From Halioglobus sp. (GTDB taxonomy: Bacteria > Pseudomonadota > Gammaproteobacteria > Pseudomonadales > Halieaceae), in the NCBI GenBank assembly GCA_002699145.1, contig PABK01000004.1:1-64000 (forward strand): a DNA stretch of 64,000 nt, given 5' to 3'. The position numbers were made by a program, and so were the translations under genes. Positions 17,775-26,849 of this stretch are shown here, in pieces (the stretch's first letter is position 1; each line of letters begins with the position of its first letter). The notes under the pieces are model-generated. The model searched no databases, had not been told where the DNA came from, and saw only the letters and a program-made list of their open reading frames with translations.

Positions 17775-19016
17775 TTGATTGGCAGAAGAGTTGTCGTGAC
17801 GGGCCTGGGCATGGTGAGCCCGGTGGGTCACACGGTCGAGGAAACCTGGGAGAACATACTCGCGGGTAAAAGCGGGGCTGCCACCATCGACAGTTTCGAC
17901 GTGGCCGCCTTCGCCACCCAGTTCGCCGCCAGCGTCAAGGACTTCGATATCTCGCCGTACCTCAGCGCCAAGGAAGCGCGCAAGATGGATATCTTCGTGC
18001 AGCTGGGCATGGCGGCCGGCATCCAGGCGATGCAGGACAGCGGCCTGGAAGTCACCGAGGAATCCGCGCCGCGCATGGGCGCATCGATCGGCTCGGGTAT
18101 CGGGGGCATCGGCCAGATCGAGAAGAACGCGGAGATCATTCGCAACAGTGGCCCGCGCAAGATATCGCCGTTTTTCGTGCCCGGTTCGATCATCAACATG
18201 ATCGCCGGCAACCTGTCGGTGAAGTACAACCTGCAGGGGCCCAACCTGGCGATGGTCACCGCCTGCACCTCCGGCACACACAACATCGGCCTGGGCGCCC
18301 GCCTGATCGCGCAGGGCGATGTCGACGCCATGCTGGTGGGCGGTGCGGAGATGGCCACCACCCCGGTGGGCGTGGGCGGTTTTGCCGCGGCGCGCGCGCT
18401 GTCCACGCGCAACGACGATCCGCAGGCGGCCTCGCGTCCCTGGGACAGGGATCGCGACGGCTTCGTGCTCGGCGAGGGCGCAGGCGTCATGGTCGTCGAG
18501 GAGTACGAGCACGCCAGGGCGCGCGGCGCGAAAATCTACGCGGAGCTGGTCGGTTTCGGCATGAGCGGCGACGCCTACCACATGACCTCGCCGCCGGAGG
18601 ACGGGCGCGGCGCCGCCGCGTCCATGCGCAACGCGATCCGCGATGCGGGGCTCGCCCTGGACAAGATCAACCACATCAACGCCCACGGCACCTCCACCAT
18701 CGCCGGCGACCTGGCCGAGAGCCGCGCCATCGAGTCGGTGCTGGGCGACGCGGCCAGAGACGTGGCGGTCAGTTCCACCAAGTCCATGATCGGCCACCTG
18801 CTCGGCGCCGCGGGTGCGGTGGAAGCGATCTTTTCGGTGCTGGCCCTGCGCGACCAGGTGGCGCCGCCGACCATCAACCTGGACAACCCCGACGAAGGAT
18901 GCAAGCTGAATTACGTGCCCCACACGGCGCAACAGCGACCCATTCACAGCGTCCTGTCCAACTCCTTCGGTTTCGGCGGCACCAACGGTTCGCTCCTGTT
19001 CAGCAAACCCGACTGA
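17775..19016 (+). CDS. fabF: Beta-ketoacyl-ACP synthase II
   Basis: FabF condenses malonyl-ACP with acyl-ACP. The 413-residue product has the Cys-His-His triad: Cys164 in VTACTSGTH, His in NAHGTST (about 304) and His in [12 protein letters not shown] (about 341). The start is a TTG at 17775, with CAGGAG eight bases upstream, giving [12 protein letters not shown] as expected. The rare start codon may hold down its translation relative to acpP. Confidence 0.96.
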   Translation: MIGRRVVVTGLGMVSPVGHTVEETWENILAGKSGAATIDSFDVAAFATQFAASVKDFDISPYLSAKEARKMDIFVQLGMAAGIQAMQDSGLEVTEESAPRMGASIGSGIGGIGQIEKNAEIIRNSGPRKISPFFVPGSIINMIAGNLSVKYNLQGPNLAMVTACTSGTHNIGLGARLIAQGDVDAMLVGGAEMATTPVGVGGFAAARALSTRNDDPQAASRPWDRDRDGFVLGEGAGVMVVEEYEHARARGAKIYAELVGFGMSGDAYHMTSPPEDGRGAAASMRNAIRDAGLALDKINHINAHGTSTIAGDLAESRAIESVLGDAARDVAVSSTKSMIGHLLGAAGAVEAIFSVLALRDQVAPPTINLDNPDEGCKLNYVPHTAQQRPIHSVLSNSFGFGGTNGSLLFSKPD

Positions 19017-19027
19017 CGCGGCCCGCA

Positions 19028-19867
19028 GTGCCCGCCGCGACCCTGACCTGGCTGGACGGCGAAGCGACCCAGGTGTTGCCGCTGCCGGACCGGGGCCTGG
19101 CCTTCGGCGACGGCCTGTTCGAAACGCTGCTGCTGTGCGCCGGCCAGCCCCTCTACCTCGATGAACACCTGCAACGCCTGTGGCGCGGACTCGACGCGCT
19201 GTCACTGCCCGACTGCCTGCAGGCGGCGCGGGCGCAGGTGGAGAGCGCCGCCGCGGAGATCAGCGCCCAGGGCTGGCAGTGGTGCGCGCTGCGCCTGACC
19301 GTGACCCGCGGCGGCGGTCCGCGCGGTTACACGCCGCCCCCCGCGCAAGCGCCGCGCCTCCTGCTACAGGCCGCCCGGCTGTCCGCAGACCACGGCAGCC
19401 TGCCGGCGCCGGCGACCCTGGGCGAGGTCGACATCCGGCTCGCCGCGCAGCCGGCGCTGGCTGGCATCAAGCATCTCAATCGCCTGGAGCAGGTGCTGGC
19501 GGCGCGCCAGGCGGCGCAACTGGGCGTGGATGAAGCGCTGCTGCTCGACAGCCGCGGCGAGCTGGCCAGTGTGATCGCCGGCAACCTGTTCCTGCGTCGC
19601 GGGGATCAGCTGCTGACCCCGCGCCTGGAGGACTGCGGCGTGGCCGGCACGCGCCGCGCCCTGGTCATGGGCCGCTGGGCCGCCGCCGCGGGGCTGGGCG
19701 TGCGCGAGGCGCGACTCACACCGCAGGATCTGGAGGCGGCGGACGAGGCCTTCTACAGCAACAGCCTGCAGGGCCTGCGGCCGCTGGCGGGCTTTCGCGG
19801 GCGCCGCTGGCGCGAGCACGAGGCCTGCGCGGCGCTGTTCGCGCAGTACCGCGGCGAGCTGCCGTGA
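19028..19867 (+). CDS. pabC: Aminodeoxychorismate lyase
   Basis: PabC converts 4-amino-4-deoxychorismate to p-aminobenzoate in folate synthesis. The 279-residue fold-type IV PLP enzyme has DRGLAFGDGLFET near the N-terminus, the PLP Lys in AGIKHLNRLEQ (about residue 147), and a C-terminal EAFYSNSLQGLRPL segment. The GTG at 19028 lies 11 bases after fabF; the frame upstream overlaps fabF and is not conserved. The gene order fabF-pabC-mltG-tmk-holB matches E. coli. Confidence 0.92.
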   Translation: MPAATLTWLDGEATQVLPLPDRGLAFGDGLFETLLLCAGQPLYLDEHLQRLWRGLDALSLPDCLQAARAQVESAAAEISAQGWQWCALRLTVTRGGGPRGYTPPPAQAPRLLLQAARLSADHGSLPAPATLGEVDIRLAAQPALAGIKHLNRLEQVLAARQAAQLGVDEALLLDSRGELASVIAGNLFLRRGDQLLTPRLEDCGVAGTRRALVMGRWAAAAGLGVREARLTPQDLEAADEAFYSNSLQGLRPLAGFRGRRWREHEACAALFAQYRGELP

Positions 19868-20898
19868 TGCGGCGCTTTCTCAGCTACCTGCTACTGCTGG
19901 TAATCGCCGCCACACTGGCGGGGCTGGAGCTGTTGCGCCTGTGGGAGGAGCCGTTGCGCGTGCCGGAGCAGGGCTATCGTTTCAGCGTCGAGCGCGGCGC
20001 TTCGCTGCACAGCGTGGCGCAGCACCTGCACCACGACGGCGTGCTGCAACACCCCCATCTGTTGCGCCTGTACGGCAGGCTGAGCGGCCGCGACCAGCAG
20101 ATCCGCCAGGGCGAGTACCTGCTGCCCGAGTACGCGACCGCGCTGTCGCTGCTGTCCCTGCTCGAGCGTGGCGAGGTCATCCAGTACCAGGTCACCCTGC
20201 CCGAGGGCATCACCCTGGCCCGGGCCATCGACATTCTCGGCGCCAGGCGGGAACTGCGCGCGGTGCTGTCGGGTCCCCGGGACCCGCGCCTGCTGCAACT
20301 GGTCGCCCCGCGCGACAGCGCCGAGGGGCTGTTTTTCCCCGACAGCTACCGCTTCGAGCGCGGCGCCAGCGACTGGAGCATCCTGCGCCGCGCCCACGCC
20401 GCCATGGACGGGGAATTGCAGCGCGCCTGGCGGCAGCGCGCACAGGAACTGCCCTACGCGGACGCCTACCAGGCGCTGATCATGGCCTCCATCATCGAGC
20501 GCGAAACCGGCCTGGCGCAGGAGCGCAGCGAGATCGCCGGCGTGTTCGTGCGCCGCCTGGCCAGGGGCATGCGCCTGCAGACCGATCCCACCGTGATTTA
20601 CGGGCTGGGTGAGTCTTTCGATGGCAACCTGCGGCGCAGTCACCTGACCGACAGCGGCAACCCCTATAACACCTACCGTCACCACGGCCTGCCGCCCACT
20701 CCGATCGCACTGCCCGGGCGCGAGGCCATCCGCGCGGCGTTGCACCCGGCGCCGGGCAACGCGCTGTACTTTGTCGCCCGCGGCGACGGCGGCCACGTGT
20801 TCAGCGCGACCCTTGCCGAGCACGAGCGCGCCGTGCGTAAATACCAGTTGCGGCGCAGGCAGGACTACCGCTCCTCGCCGCCACAGGCGCAACCCTAG
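19867..20898 (+). CDS. mltG: Endolytic peptidoglycan transglycosylase MltG (YceG)
   Basis: MltG cleaves nascent glycan strands at the inner membrane and sets their length. The 343-residue product has one N-terminal membrane segment (about 5-22), a LysM-like region and the YceG catalytic domain, with the catalytic Glu in IIERETG. DPTVIYGLG and NPYNTYRHHGLPPTPI follow as in the family. The ATG at 19867 overlaps the pabC stop (TGATG); a GTG at 19864 is an alternative. Confidence 0.94.
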   Translation: MRRFLSYLLLLVIAATLAGLELLRLWEEPLRVPEQGYRFSVERGASLHSVAQHLHHDGVLQHPHLLRLYGRLSGRDQQIRQGEYLLPEYATALSLLSLLERGEVIQYQVTLPEGITLARAIDILGARRELRAVLSGPRDPRLLQLVAPRDSAEGLFFPDSYRFERGASDWSILRRAHAAMDGELQRAWRQRAQELPYADAYQALIMASIIERETGLAQERSEIAGVFVRRLARGMRLQTDPTVIYGLGESFDGNLRRSHLTDSGNPYNTYRHHGLPPTPIALPGREAIRAALHPAPGNALYFVARGDGGHVFSATLAEHERAVRKYQLRRRQDYRSSPPQAQP

Positions 20899-20919
20899 GG
20901 CCTGTTCACACTCAATTGC

Positions 20920-21588
20920 ATGGACCCAGGTATGGCCGCGAGAGGCTTGTTCATCACCGTTGAAGGCATCGAGGGCGTCGGCAAGTCCAGTAACCTGGCG
21001 TTCCTGGCGGCGCAGCTGCGCGAGTACGGCGTCGATGTGATGGTCACGCGCGAACCGGGCGGGACGCCGCTGGGAGAGGACATTCGCGCGCTGTTGCTGT
21101 CGCTGCGCGAACAGCCGGTGAGCCCGATGTCCGAGCTGCTGCTGATTTTCGCCGCGCGCGCGCAGCACCTGTGTGACGTCATCGAGCCGCACCTGGCGGC
21201 GGGGCGCTGGGTGCTGTGCGATCGCTTTACCGACGCCACCTACGCCTACCAGGGTGGCGGTCGTGGCATCGACGCCGCGGCGATCGCCGAGCTGGAGACG
21301 CTGGTGCAGGGCGAGCTGCGCCCGGACTACACCCTGCTGCTGGATGTGGATGTGGCCACCGGCCTGGAGCGCGCGCGCGGCAGGGGAGAACTGGACCGCA
21401 TCGAGCGCGAGGCGGTCGAGTTCTTCGAACAGGTCAGGGCGCGTTACCTGGCGCTGGCGCAGGCCAGCAGCGGGCGCTTCCGCGTGGTCGATGCGCGGCA
21501 GCCTCTGGACGCCGTGCAGCGGGAACTGGCGCAACTGGGGCGCGAGTTGCTCACCTGCTGGGGCGTGCGCCACCCGGAGGCGGGATGA
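20920..21588 (+). CDS. tmk: Thymidylate kinase
   Basis: Tmk phosphorylates dTMP to dTDP. The 222-residue product has the P-loop GIEGVGKSS, the DR(Y/F) motif in LCDRFTDATYAYQGGGRG and the LID segment with Arg residues. The first ATG (20920) is used; an ATG at 20932 (MAARGLFITVEG) is about as likely. The stop overlaps holB by four bases. Confidence 0.95.
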   Translation: MDPGMAARGLFITVEGIEGVGKSSNLAFLAAQLREYGVDVMVTREPGGTPLGEDIRALLLSLREQPVSPMSELLLIFAARAQHLCDVIEPHLAAGRWVLCDRFTDATYAYQGGGRGIDAAAIAELETLVQGELRPDYTLLLDVDVATGLERARGRGELDRIEREAVEFFEQVRARYLALAQASSGRFRVVDARQPLDAVQRELAQLGRELLTCWGVRHPEAG

Positions 21589-22601
21589 AACTGGACGAAC
21601 TGGATGCGGTCAGTATGCCGCTGCCCTGGCACGAGGCGGCTTTCGCGCGCGTGGCGGCGGAGCACGCCGCCGGGCAGTTGCCCCACGCGCTGCTGTTGCA
21701 GGGGGCGCCGGGCACCGGCAAGACGGCCTTCGCGCTGGCCCTGGCGCGGCTGTTGCTGTGCGCCGCACCGCGCGACGGGCGCAACTGCGGGGCCTGTCAC
21801 GGCTGTGAACTGGCCGCGGCGGGGAACAACGGCGACCTGTTGTGGGTGCAGCCCGACGCCCTGGCGCCGGCCTCGACGACGAAGAAGAAAGAGGAGCGTA
21901 AAAGCCGCGTCATCCGCATTGAACAGGTGCGCGCGGCCATCGCCTTCAGTCACGGCACCGCCGCGTTCGGCGCACGCCAGGTGGTGGTGTTTGCGCCCGC
22001 GGACAGTATGAACGTCAACGGCTACAACGCGCTGCTCAAGTCGCTGGAGGAACCCGCCGGGGACACGGTGTTGCTGCTGGTCTGCGACCACATGCACGGG
22101 GTGCCGGCGACGATCCGCTCGCGCTGCCGGCTGCTGCGCCTGCCCGCGCCGGACAGTGCGACGGCCCTGGCGTGGCTGCAGGCGCAGGCGGGTGTCGAGA
22201 CGGCGCAGGCGCAGCCGCTGCTGGAGGCGGCCGACGGCAGCCCGGTGCTGGCCGCGCGGCTGCTACAGGAGGGGCAGGCGCAGGATGTGGCCGGGCGGCG
22301 CCTGGCGCTGCGCGCCCTGCTGCAGGGCCAGGCGAGCACGACCCAGGTCTGGGACCTGTGGCGCGAGTGCGAGACCGCGGAATTCCTGCAGCAGTTGACC
22401 GGGGAGGTGCGCGCTATGCTGCGCGCCATGCCGGCGCAGCGTCTGGCGGGCGCGCAGGGCAGGGCGGCCTTCGCTATTCTGGATGAGGCCATGAACCTGC
22501 AGCGCGCGGTCAGCGCCGGCGCCAACCCGGGCAAGCAACTGCTGGTCGACGGCCTGCTGGCAAAATGTCACAGGCAGTTGGGGTCGACGACAGTTGGGTA
22601 G
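21585..22601 (+). CDS. holB: DNA polymerase III subunit delta'
   Basis: Delta' is the stator of the clamp-loader complex. The 338-residue product has a P-loop-like GAPGTGKTA, the zinc-binding cysteines CGACHGC (about 66-72) after a first Cys, and the sensor region LLKSLEEPAGDTVLLLV. The ATG overlaps tmk (ATGA). The large overlapping frame upstream belongs to tmk's shadow and is not part of the gene. Confidence 0.92.
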   Translation: MKLDELDAVSMPLPWHEAAFARVAAEHAAGQLPHALLLQGAPGTGKTAFALALARLLLCAAPRDGRNCGACHGCELAAAGNNGDLLWVQPDALAPASTTKKKEERKSRVIRIEQVRAAIAFSHGTAAFGARQVVVFAPADSMNVNGYNALLKSLEEPAGDTVLLLVCDHMHGVPATIRSRCRLLRLPAPDSATALAWLQAQAGVETAQAQPLLEAADGSPVLAARLLQEGQAQDVAGRRLALRALLQGQASTTQVWDLWRECETAEFLQQLTGEVRAMLRAMPAQRLAGAQGRAAFAILDEAMNLQRAVSAGANPGKQLLVDGLLAKCHRQLGSTTVG

Positions 22602-22648
22602 CGCCGCGCGCGGTGATACCATCTGGGCGAATACGGGGGATGGGGCGT

Positions 22649-23002
22649 ATGAACGACGCAAGACCTAACAGCCGCAACGGCATACTCTCGCTGACCATCA
22701 AGGACAAGGCCGTGTTGTACTCGGCGTACATGCCCTTCCTGGACAACGGCGGGTTGTTCGTGCCGACCAACAAGTCCTACGACATCGGCGACGAGGTGTT
22801 CATGTTGCTGACGCTCATGGACGAGGTGGAGAAAATACCGATTTCCGGGCGCGTCGTCTGGGTGACACCGCGCGGCGCGCAGGGCAACCGCACTGCCGGC
22901 ATCGGTGTGCAGTTCAGCGAGCAGGACGCCGCTGCCAACGCGAAGATCGAAAATCACCTGGCCGGTTCGCTGTCATCCGACCGCCCGACCCATACCATGT
23001 AG
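22649..23002 (+). CDS. pilZ: PilZ-domain type IV pilus assembly protein
   Basis: PilZ is needed for type IV pilus biogenesis through its interaction with PilB and FimX-type proteins. The 117-residue product begins MNDARPNSRNGILSLTIKDK and has NGGLFVPT and VVWVTPRG.QGNRTAGIGVQF, typical of true PilZ, which lacks the full c-di-GMP-binding RxxxR motif. The ATG at 22649 follows a GGGGGATGGGG stretch. It follows holB as in Pseudomonas, where tatD usually comes next; here a short RNA-like region follows. Pilin genes also lie at 62067-64000. Confidence 0.92.
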   Translation: MNDARPNSRNGILSLTIKDKAVLYSAYMPFLDNGGLFVPTNKSYDIGDEVFMLLTLMDEVEKIPISGRVVWVTPRGAQGNRTAGIGVQFSEQDAAANAKIENHLAGSLSSDRPTHTM

Positions 23003-23030
23003 CGGCGCTGCGCTGCCGCGCGCCGCACAG

Positions 23031-23165
23031 CCAAAAAAATGGGCCCCGAAAGGGACCCACCAAGACCATTAGGAGTGAAACATAAAGGAATTGCTTCCGT
23101 TGAGGAGCACAGCTATGCTCCCCTGCGACTACCCGTTAAATCTAGGGGATAGGTAGCCACGTCCT
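23031..23165 (-). ncRNA. Candidate small RNA with intrinsic terminator
   Basis: The 271-bp gap between pilZ and the next gene contains no ORF, but its minus strand ends in a classic terminator. Upstream of that, the minus strand can form a stem-loop with CTACC pairing GGTAG, and a second strong hairpin GGGGAGCA-TAGC-TGTGCTCC. Two ANGGA motifs (AAGGA, ACGGA) are present. A possible promoter is TGGAAA-16-GATACT, giving a transcript of about 130 nt. The promoter is weak, and no known sRNA family is recognised. Confidence 0.4.
23032..23059 (-). terminator. Orphan intrinsic terminator on the minus strand
   Basis: GGGTCCC-TTTC-GGGGCCC forms a 7-bp stem (one G-U pair) extended by a T-A pair, followed by ATTTTTTT on the minus strand. 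No minus-strand gene lies upstream before 23273, which is the main reason to suspect a small RNA. Confidence 0.7.
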
Positions 23166-23273
23166 TAGTATCGCTCAATATTGGTAATTTTCCACAGTTT
23201 ACCCGCCTGTTTTTAAAATATTTGACGATATAAATATTTTTTTTAATGCCTTAATAGAATATAAGGCGTCACC

Positions 23274-24332
23274 ATGACAGCCACCCAAACCTTTCTCTGC
23301 GGCGTCGTGGAAGGCTTCTACGGCCGCACGTGGCCCCACAGCCTGCGCCTGGACTACGCCGGCTACCTCGCCGACGCCGGGCTCAACGCCTGCCTGTACT
23401 GCCCCAAGGGCGACCCCTACCTGCGCCGCCAGTGGCAGAGCGAGTGGCCCGCTGCCGAGCGCGAGCAGATGGCCGAACTGGCCACCCGCTACGCCGCCCG
23501 GGGCGTCGCCTGGGGAGTGGGCCTGTCGCCCTTTGAACTGTATCGGGACTACGGCCCGCGCCAGCGCCGCGCGCTGCTGGCCAGGGTGGACAGCCTGGTG
23601 GGGCTGGGCGCGCCGCTGCTGGCGATCCTGTTTGACGACATGCCCGGCGACGTCGCCGACCTGGCCGCGCGGCAGGCGCAGATCGTCGCCGATGTCTGCG
23701 CCCGGGCGGGGGACGCCCGCGTGCTGGTCTGTCCCACCTACTATTCCTTCGACCCGCAACTGGAGCGCTATTTTGGCGCCATGCCCGCCGCTTACTGGGA
23801 GCAGCTGGGGCAGTGGCTGCCCGCCGCGGTCGACATCTTCTGGACCGGCAACGAGGTCTGCTCGCGGCGCATCGAGGCGGCCGATATCCGCTGTATCAAC
23901 GGGCGCCTGGGGCGCCCCGTGCTGTTGTGGGACAACTACCCGGTGAACGACGGCGCCGAGCGCAGCCGCTACCTGTACACGCGGCCGCTGGACGGGCGCG
24001 ACCCGGCGCTCGCGGCGCTGTTGCGCGGCCACCTGTGCAATCCCATGAACCAGGGGCTGCTGTCACTGCCGGCCCTGGCCGGCCTGGCCGCGCTGCACGG
24101 CCGTCGTGGCTTCTGCGCCGGGGACCTGCAGCGCATCCTCGGCGCGCCCGTGTGGCAGCGCCTGCAGCGCGACGGGGCGCTGTTCCAGGATGCCGGCCTG
24201 GACGGGATGGGGCGGGAACGCTGCGCGCAACTGGCGGCGGAATACGCCGCGCTACCGGGCGCCGCCGCGGCGGAAATCGCCGCCTGGCTGCGCGGTGAGT
24301 ACCGCTTCGACCCGGCCTGCCTGACCGATTGA
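23274..24332 (+). CDS. GH84-type beta-N-acetylglucosaminidase-like protein
   Basis: The 352-residue product matches the catalytic barrel of glycoside hydrolase family 84 (hyaluronidase/O-GlcNAcase type). It opens with GVVEGFYGRTWPHSLRLDY, followed by LNACLYCPKGDPYLRR. Tandem Asp residues at 121-122 (LFDDMPGD) match the catalytic pair that supports substrate-assisted cleavage. Later WTGNEVCS and LLWDNYPVND fit the family active site. There is no signal peptide and no accessory domain, so it may be cytosolic. The upstream 60 bp are AT-rich. It stands alone between pilZ and tRNA-Leu. Specificity is unknown. Confidence 0.75.
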   Translation: MTATQTFLCGVVEGFYGRTWPHSLRLDYAGYLADAGLNACLYCPKGDPYLRRQWQSEWPAAEREQMAELATRYAARGVAWGVGLSPFELYRDYGPRQRRALLARVDSLVGLGAPLLAILFDDMPGDVADLAARQAQIVADVCARAGDARVLVCPTYYSFDPQLERYFGAMPAAYWEQLGQWLPAAVDIFWTGNEVCSRRIEAADIRCINGRLGRPVLLWDNYPVNDGAERSRYLYTRPLDGRDPALAALLRGHLCNPMNQGLLSLPALAGLAALHGRRGFCAGDLQRILGAPVWQRLQRDGALFQDAGLDGMGRERCAQLAAEYAALPGAAAAEIAAWLRGEYRFDPACLTD

Positions 24333-24405
24333 GGCCCGCCCGCGCCGGCCCGGCACAATGCCGCTGAATCCCTTGTATTTACTGCGTTTGGCGCAGGTCG
24401 GGCAG

Positions 24406-24434
24406 TTGAAGCGGGCAGGGCTTTATGGCAGAAT
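24406..24434 (+). promoter_or_regulatory. Candidate promoter of tRNA-Leu / tig
   Basis: TTGAAG (24406-24411), a 17-bp spacer and CAGAAT (24429-24434) lie about 110 bp before the tRNA-Leu in an otherwise gene-free 214-bp interval. Confidence 0.5.
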
Positions 24435-24546
24435 CGCGGCCCTTGCGATGCGCCCCCGGATTCGTACTTCCCGCGCCACAGTGCCCATGGCCACACGCCC
24501 CGGGTGGAGCGATGCGCCGGTCCCGCGGCGCACGGAATAGTTTCAG

Positions 24547-24631
24547 GCGGAAGTGGCGAAATTGGTATACGCGCTGGATTTAGGTTCCAGTGCCGCAAGG
24601 CGTGAGAGTTCGAGTCTCTCCTTCCGCACCA
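24547..24631 (+). tRNA. tRNA-Leu(UAG)
   Basis: An 85-nt class II tRNA: acceptor GCGGAAG pairs with CTTCCGC, the anticodon loop is TTTAGGT (anticodon TAG) within the CTGGA/TCCAG stem, a variable arm is present, the T-loop is GTTCGAGTC, and CCA is encoded. tRNA-Leu upstream of tig is a conserved arrangement in Pseudomonas and relatives. Two GC-rich hairpins follow (24643-24670 and about 24676-24702). Confidence 0.95.
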
Positions 24632-24712
24632 TTTTACTTCGGCAGGGCGCCCCGTCGGCGGGGCTCCCTGTCACAGTTGGGCGCCAGGCGCCCCCAACAT
24701 AGAGGATTTACC

Positions 24713-26035
24713 ATGCAGGTTTCTATCGAGACGACTTCAGGCCTGGAACGGCGTCTGACAGTGGGCGTGCCCGCCGAACGCGTCGACGTGGAAGTGGACA
24801 ACCGCTTGCAGAAAGCGGCGCGCAACGTGCGCCTGCCGGGCTTCAGGCCGGGCAAGGTGCCGATGAAAGTCATGCGTCAGCGCTTCGGTGCCGGCGTGCG
24901 CCAGGAAGTCCTGGGCGAGGTGGTCAACCAGTCCTTCCAGGAGGCGGTGGTGCAGGAACAGCTGCGTCCCGCCGGCCAGCCCAGTATCGAGCCGCGCACC
25001 ATGGACCCGGGCAAGGACCTGGAGTACGTGGCGACTTTCGAGGTGTTCCCCGAAGTGGAGCTGGCGGAGCTCGCGGGGTTCGAGGTGGAACAGCTGGTGG
25101 CCGAGGTCAGCGACGAGGACGTCGACGGCATCATCGAGGTGTTCCGCAAGCAGCAGGGTGACTGGGAGACGGTCGAGCGCGCCGCCGCCGAGGGCGACAA
25201 GGTCAATATCGACTACGCCGGCACACGCGACGGCGAACCCTTCGAGGGCGGCAGTGCGCAGGGCAGTGATCTGGAGCTGGGCTCCGGCCGTATGATCCCC
25301 GGATTCGAGGACGGCATCATCGGCATGCAGGCCGGCGAGGAGAAAACGCTGCAGCTGAGTTTCCCCGAGGACTACCACAGCGAGGAACTGGCCGGCGCCG
25401 CGGTGGAGTTCAAGGTGACCCTGAACGCGGTGCAGGAAATGGTGCCTGCGGCCCTGGACGAGGAACTGTTCGCCAAGTACGGCGTGGAGGAGGGCGGCCT
25501 GGAGCAGTTTCGCCAGGAAGTCGCCGACAACATGCGCCGCGAGCTGAAAAACGCCATCGAGGCCAAGGTCAAGCAGCAGGTGATGGACGCCCTGCTGGCC
25601 GCGCACGATTCGCTGGAGGTGCCCCGCGCCCTGGTGCAGCAGGAAATCGGCGCCATGCGTAACCAGATGTTCCAGCAGTTCGGCGGCGCCGGCGGCCAGG
25701 ACCTGGACCTGCAGTCCCTGCTGCCCGACGACATGTTCCAGGACAACGCCGAGCGTCGCGTCAAGCTGGGGCTGGTGATGGCGGAGTTCATCGGCAAGCG
25801 GGAACTGAAGGCGGACGCCGAGCGGGTGCGCGCCGCGATCGAGGAGATGGCCGCTACCTACCAGGATCCGCAGGAGGTCATCGACTACTACTACGGCAAC
25901 CAGCAGCAGCTCGCCGCGGTGGAATCGAAAGTCCTTGAAGACCAGGTGGTTGAAAATCTGCTGCAGGACGCCAAGATTGCAGAGAGGAAGGTCAGTTACC
26001 AGGAGGCCATCGCCCAGGACCAGGCGGAGGCCTGA
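24713..26035 (+). CDS. tig: Trigger factor
   Basis: Trigger factor is the ribosome-bound chaperone and prolyl isomerase. The 440-residue product has the ribosome-binding signature GFRPGKVP (about residues 43-50), an FKBP-type domain (about 150-245; GDKVNIDYAG, IPGFEDGIIGM) and the C-terminal chaperone arms. The ATG at 24713 follows AGAGGA; the longer frame runs back through the tRNA and is not coding. Confidence 0.97.
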   Translation: MQVSIETTSGLERRLTVGVPAERVDVEVDNRLQKAARNVRLPGFRPGKVPMKVMRQRFGAGVRQEVLGEVVNQSFQEAVVQEQLRPAGQPSIEPRTMDPGKDLEYVATFEVFPEVELAELAGFEVEQLVAEVSDEDVDGIIEVFRKQQGDWETVERAAAEGDKVNIDYAGTRDGEPFEGGSAQGSDLELGSGRMIPGFEDGIIGMQAGEEKTLQLSFPEDYHSEELAGAAVEFKVTLNAVQEMVPAALDEELFAKYGVEEGGLEQFRQEVADNMRRELKNAIEAKVKQQVMDALLAAHDSLEVPRALVQQEIGAMRNQMFQQFGGAGGQDLDLQSLLPDDMFQDNAERRVKLGLVMAEFIGKRELKADAERVRAAIEEMAATYQDPQEVIDYYYGNQQQLAAVESKVLEDQVVENLLQDAKIAERKVSYQEAIAQDQAEA

Positions 26036-26081
26036 GCCGGCCGGCTTCCATTTAACATAATCCTAGACGGGGACGACAGCT

Positions 26082-26723
26082 ATGCCAGTGCAAACCGATG
26101 GCCGCAACAGCCAGACGATCAACAACCTCGGGCTGGTGCCCATGGTGGTGGAACAGACCGCACGCGGCGAGCGTTCCTACGACATCTACTCGCGGCTGCT
26201 CAAGGAGCGGGTCATCTTCGTGGTCGGCCCGGTCGAGGACCACATGGCCAACCTCGTGGTGGCGCAGCTACTGTTCCTCGAGTCGGAGAACCCGGACAAG
26301 GACATCCACCTGTACATCAACTCCCCGGGCGGCTCGGTGACGGCGGGGCTGTCGATCTACGACACCATGCAGTTCATCAAGCCCGATGTCAGCACCATGT
26401 GCATCGGCCAGGCCGCCTCGATGGGCGCTTTCCTGCTCTGCGGCGGCGCCGCCGGCAAGCGCTACTGCCTGCCCAACGCGCGCACCATGATCCACCAGCC
26501 CTCCGGTGGCGCCCAGGGCCAGGCCACGGACATCGATATCCAGGCCAGGGAGATTCTCATTATCCGCCAGCGACTTAACGAACTTATGGCGCAGCACACC
26601 GGCCAGCCGCTGGAGGTAATCGAGCGCGATACCGAGCGCGACCGTTTCATGAACGCGGAGCAGAGCCGCGAGTACGGCCTGGTCGACGAGGTGGTGCAGA
26701 GCCGTCACGCGGGGGCGGAATAG
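26082..26723 (+). CDS. clpP: ATP-dependent Clp protease proteolytic subunit
   Basis: ClpP forms the tetradecameric serine protease chamber. The 213-residue product has the Ser in [11 protein letters not shown] (about 113), the His in TMIHQPSGG (about 138) and the Asp in IERDTERD (about 187). It is 46 bp downstream of tig and followed by clpX, the standard arrangement. Confidence 0.98.
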   Translation: MPVQTDGRNSQTINNLGLVPMVVEQTARGERSYDIYSRLLKERVIFVVGPVEDHMANLVVAQLLFLESENPDKDIHLYINSPGGSVTAGLSIYDTMQFIKPDVSTMCIGQAASMGAFLLCGGAAGKRYCLPNARTMIHQPSGGAQGQATDIDIQAREILIIRQRLNELMAQHTGQPLEVIERDTERDRFMNAEQSREYGLVDEVVQSRHAGAE

Positions 26724-26849
26724 GCGGTGCGGGAAATTGGCGTTTGCGTGAATTAGTTCCCGTAAATGCTTGCAAATACCGCTAAAAAACATCATCTTAG
26801 AAACACATGTTGAAGACTTCAGGCACTAACCGGAGCGCAGGACGGTTGC

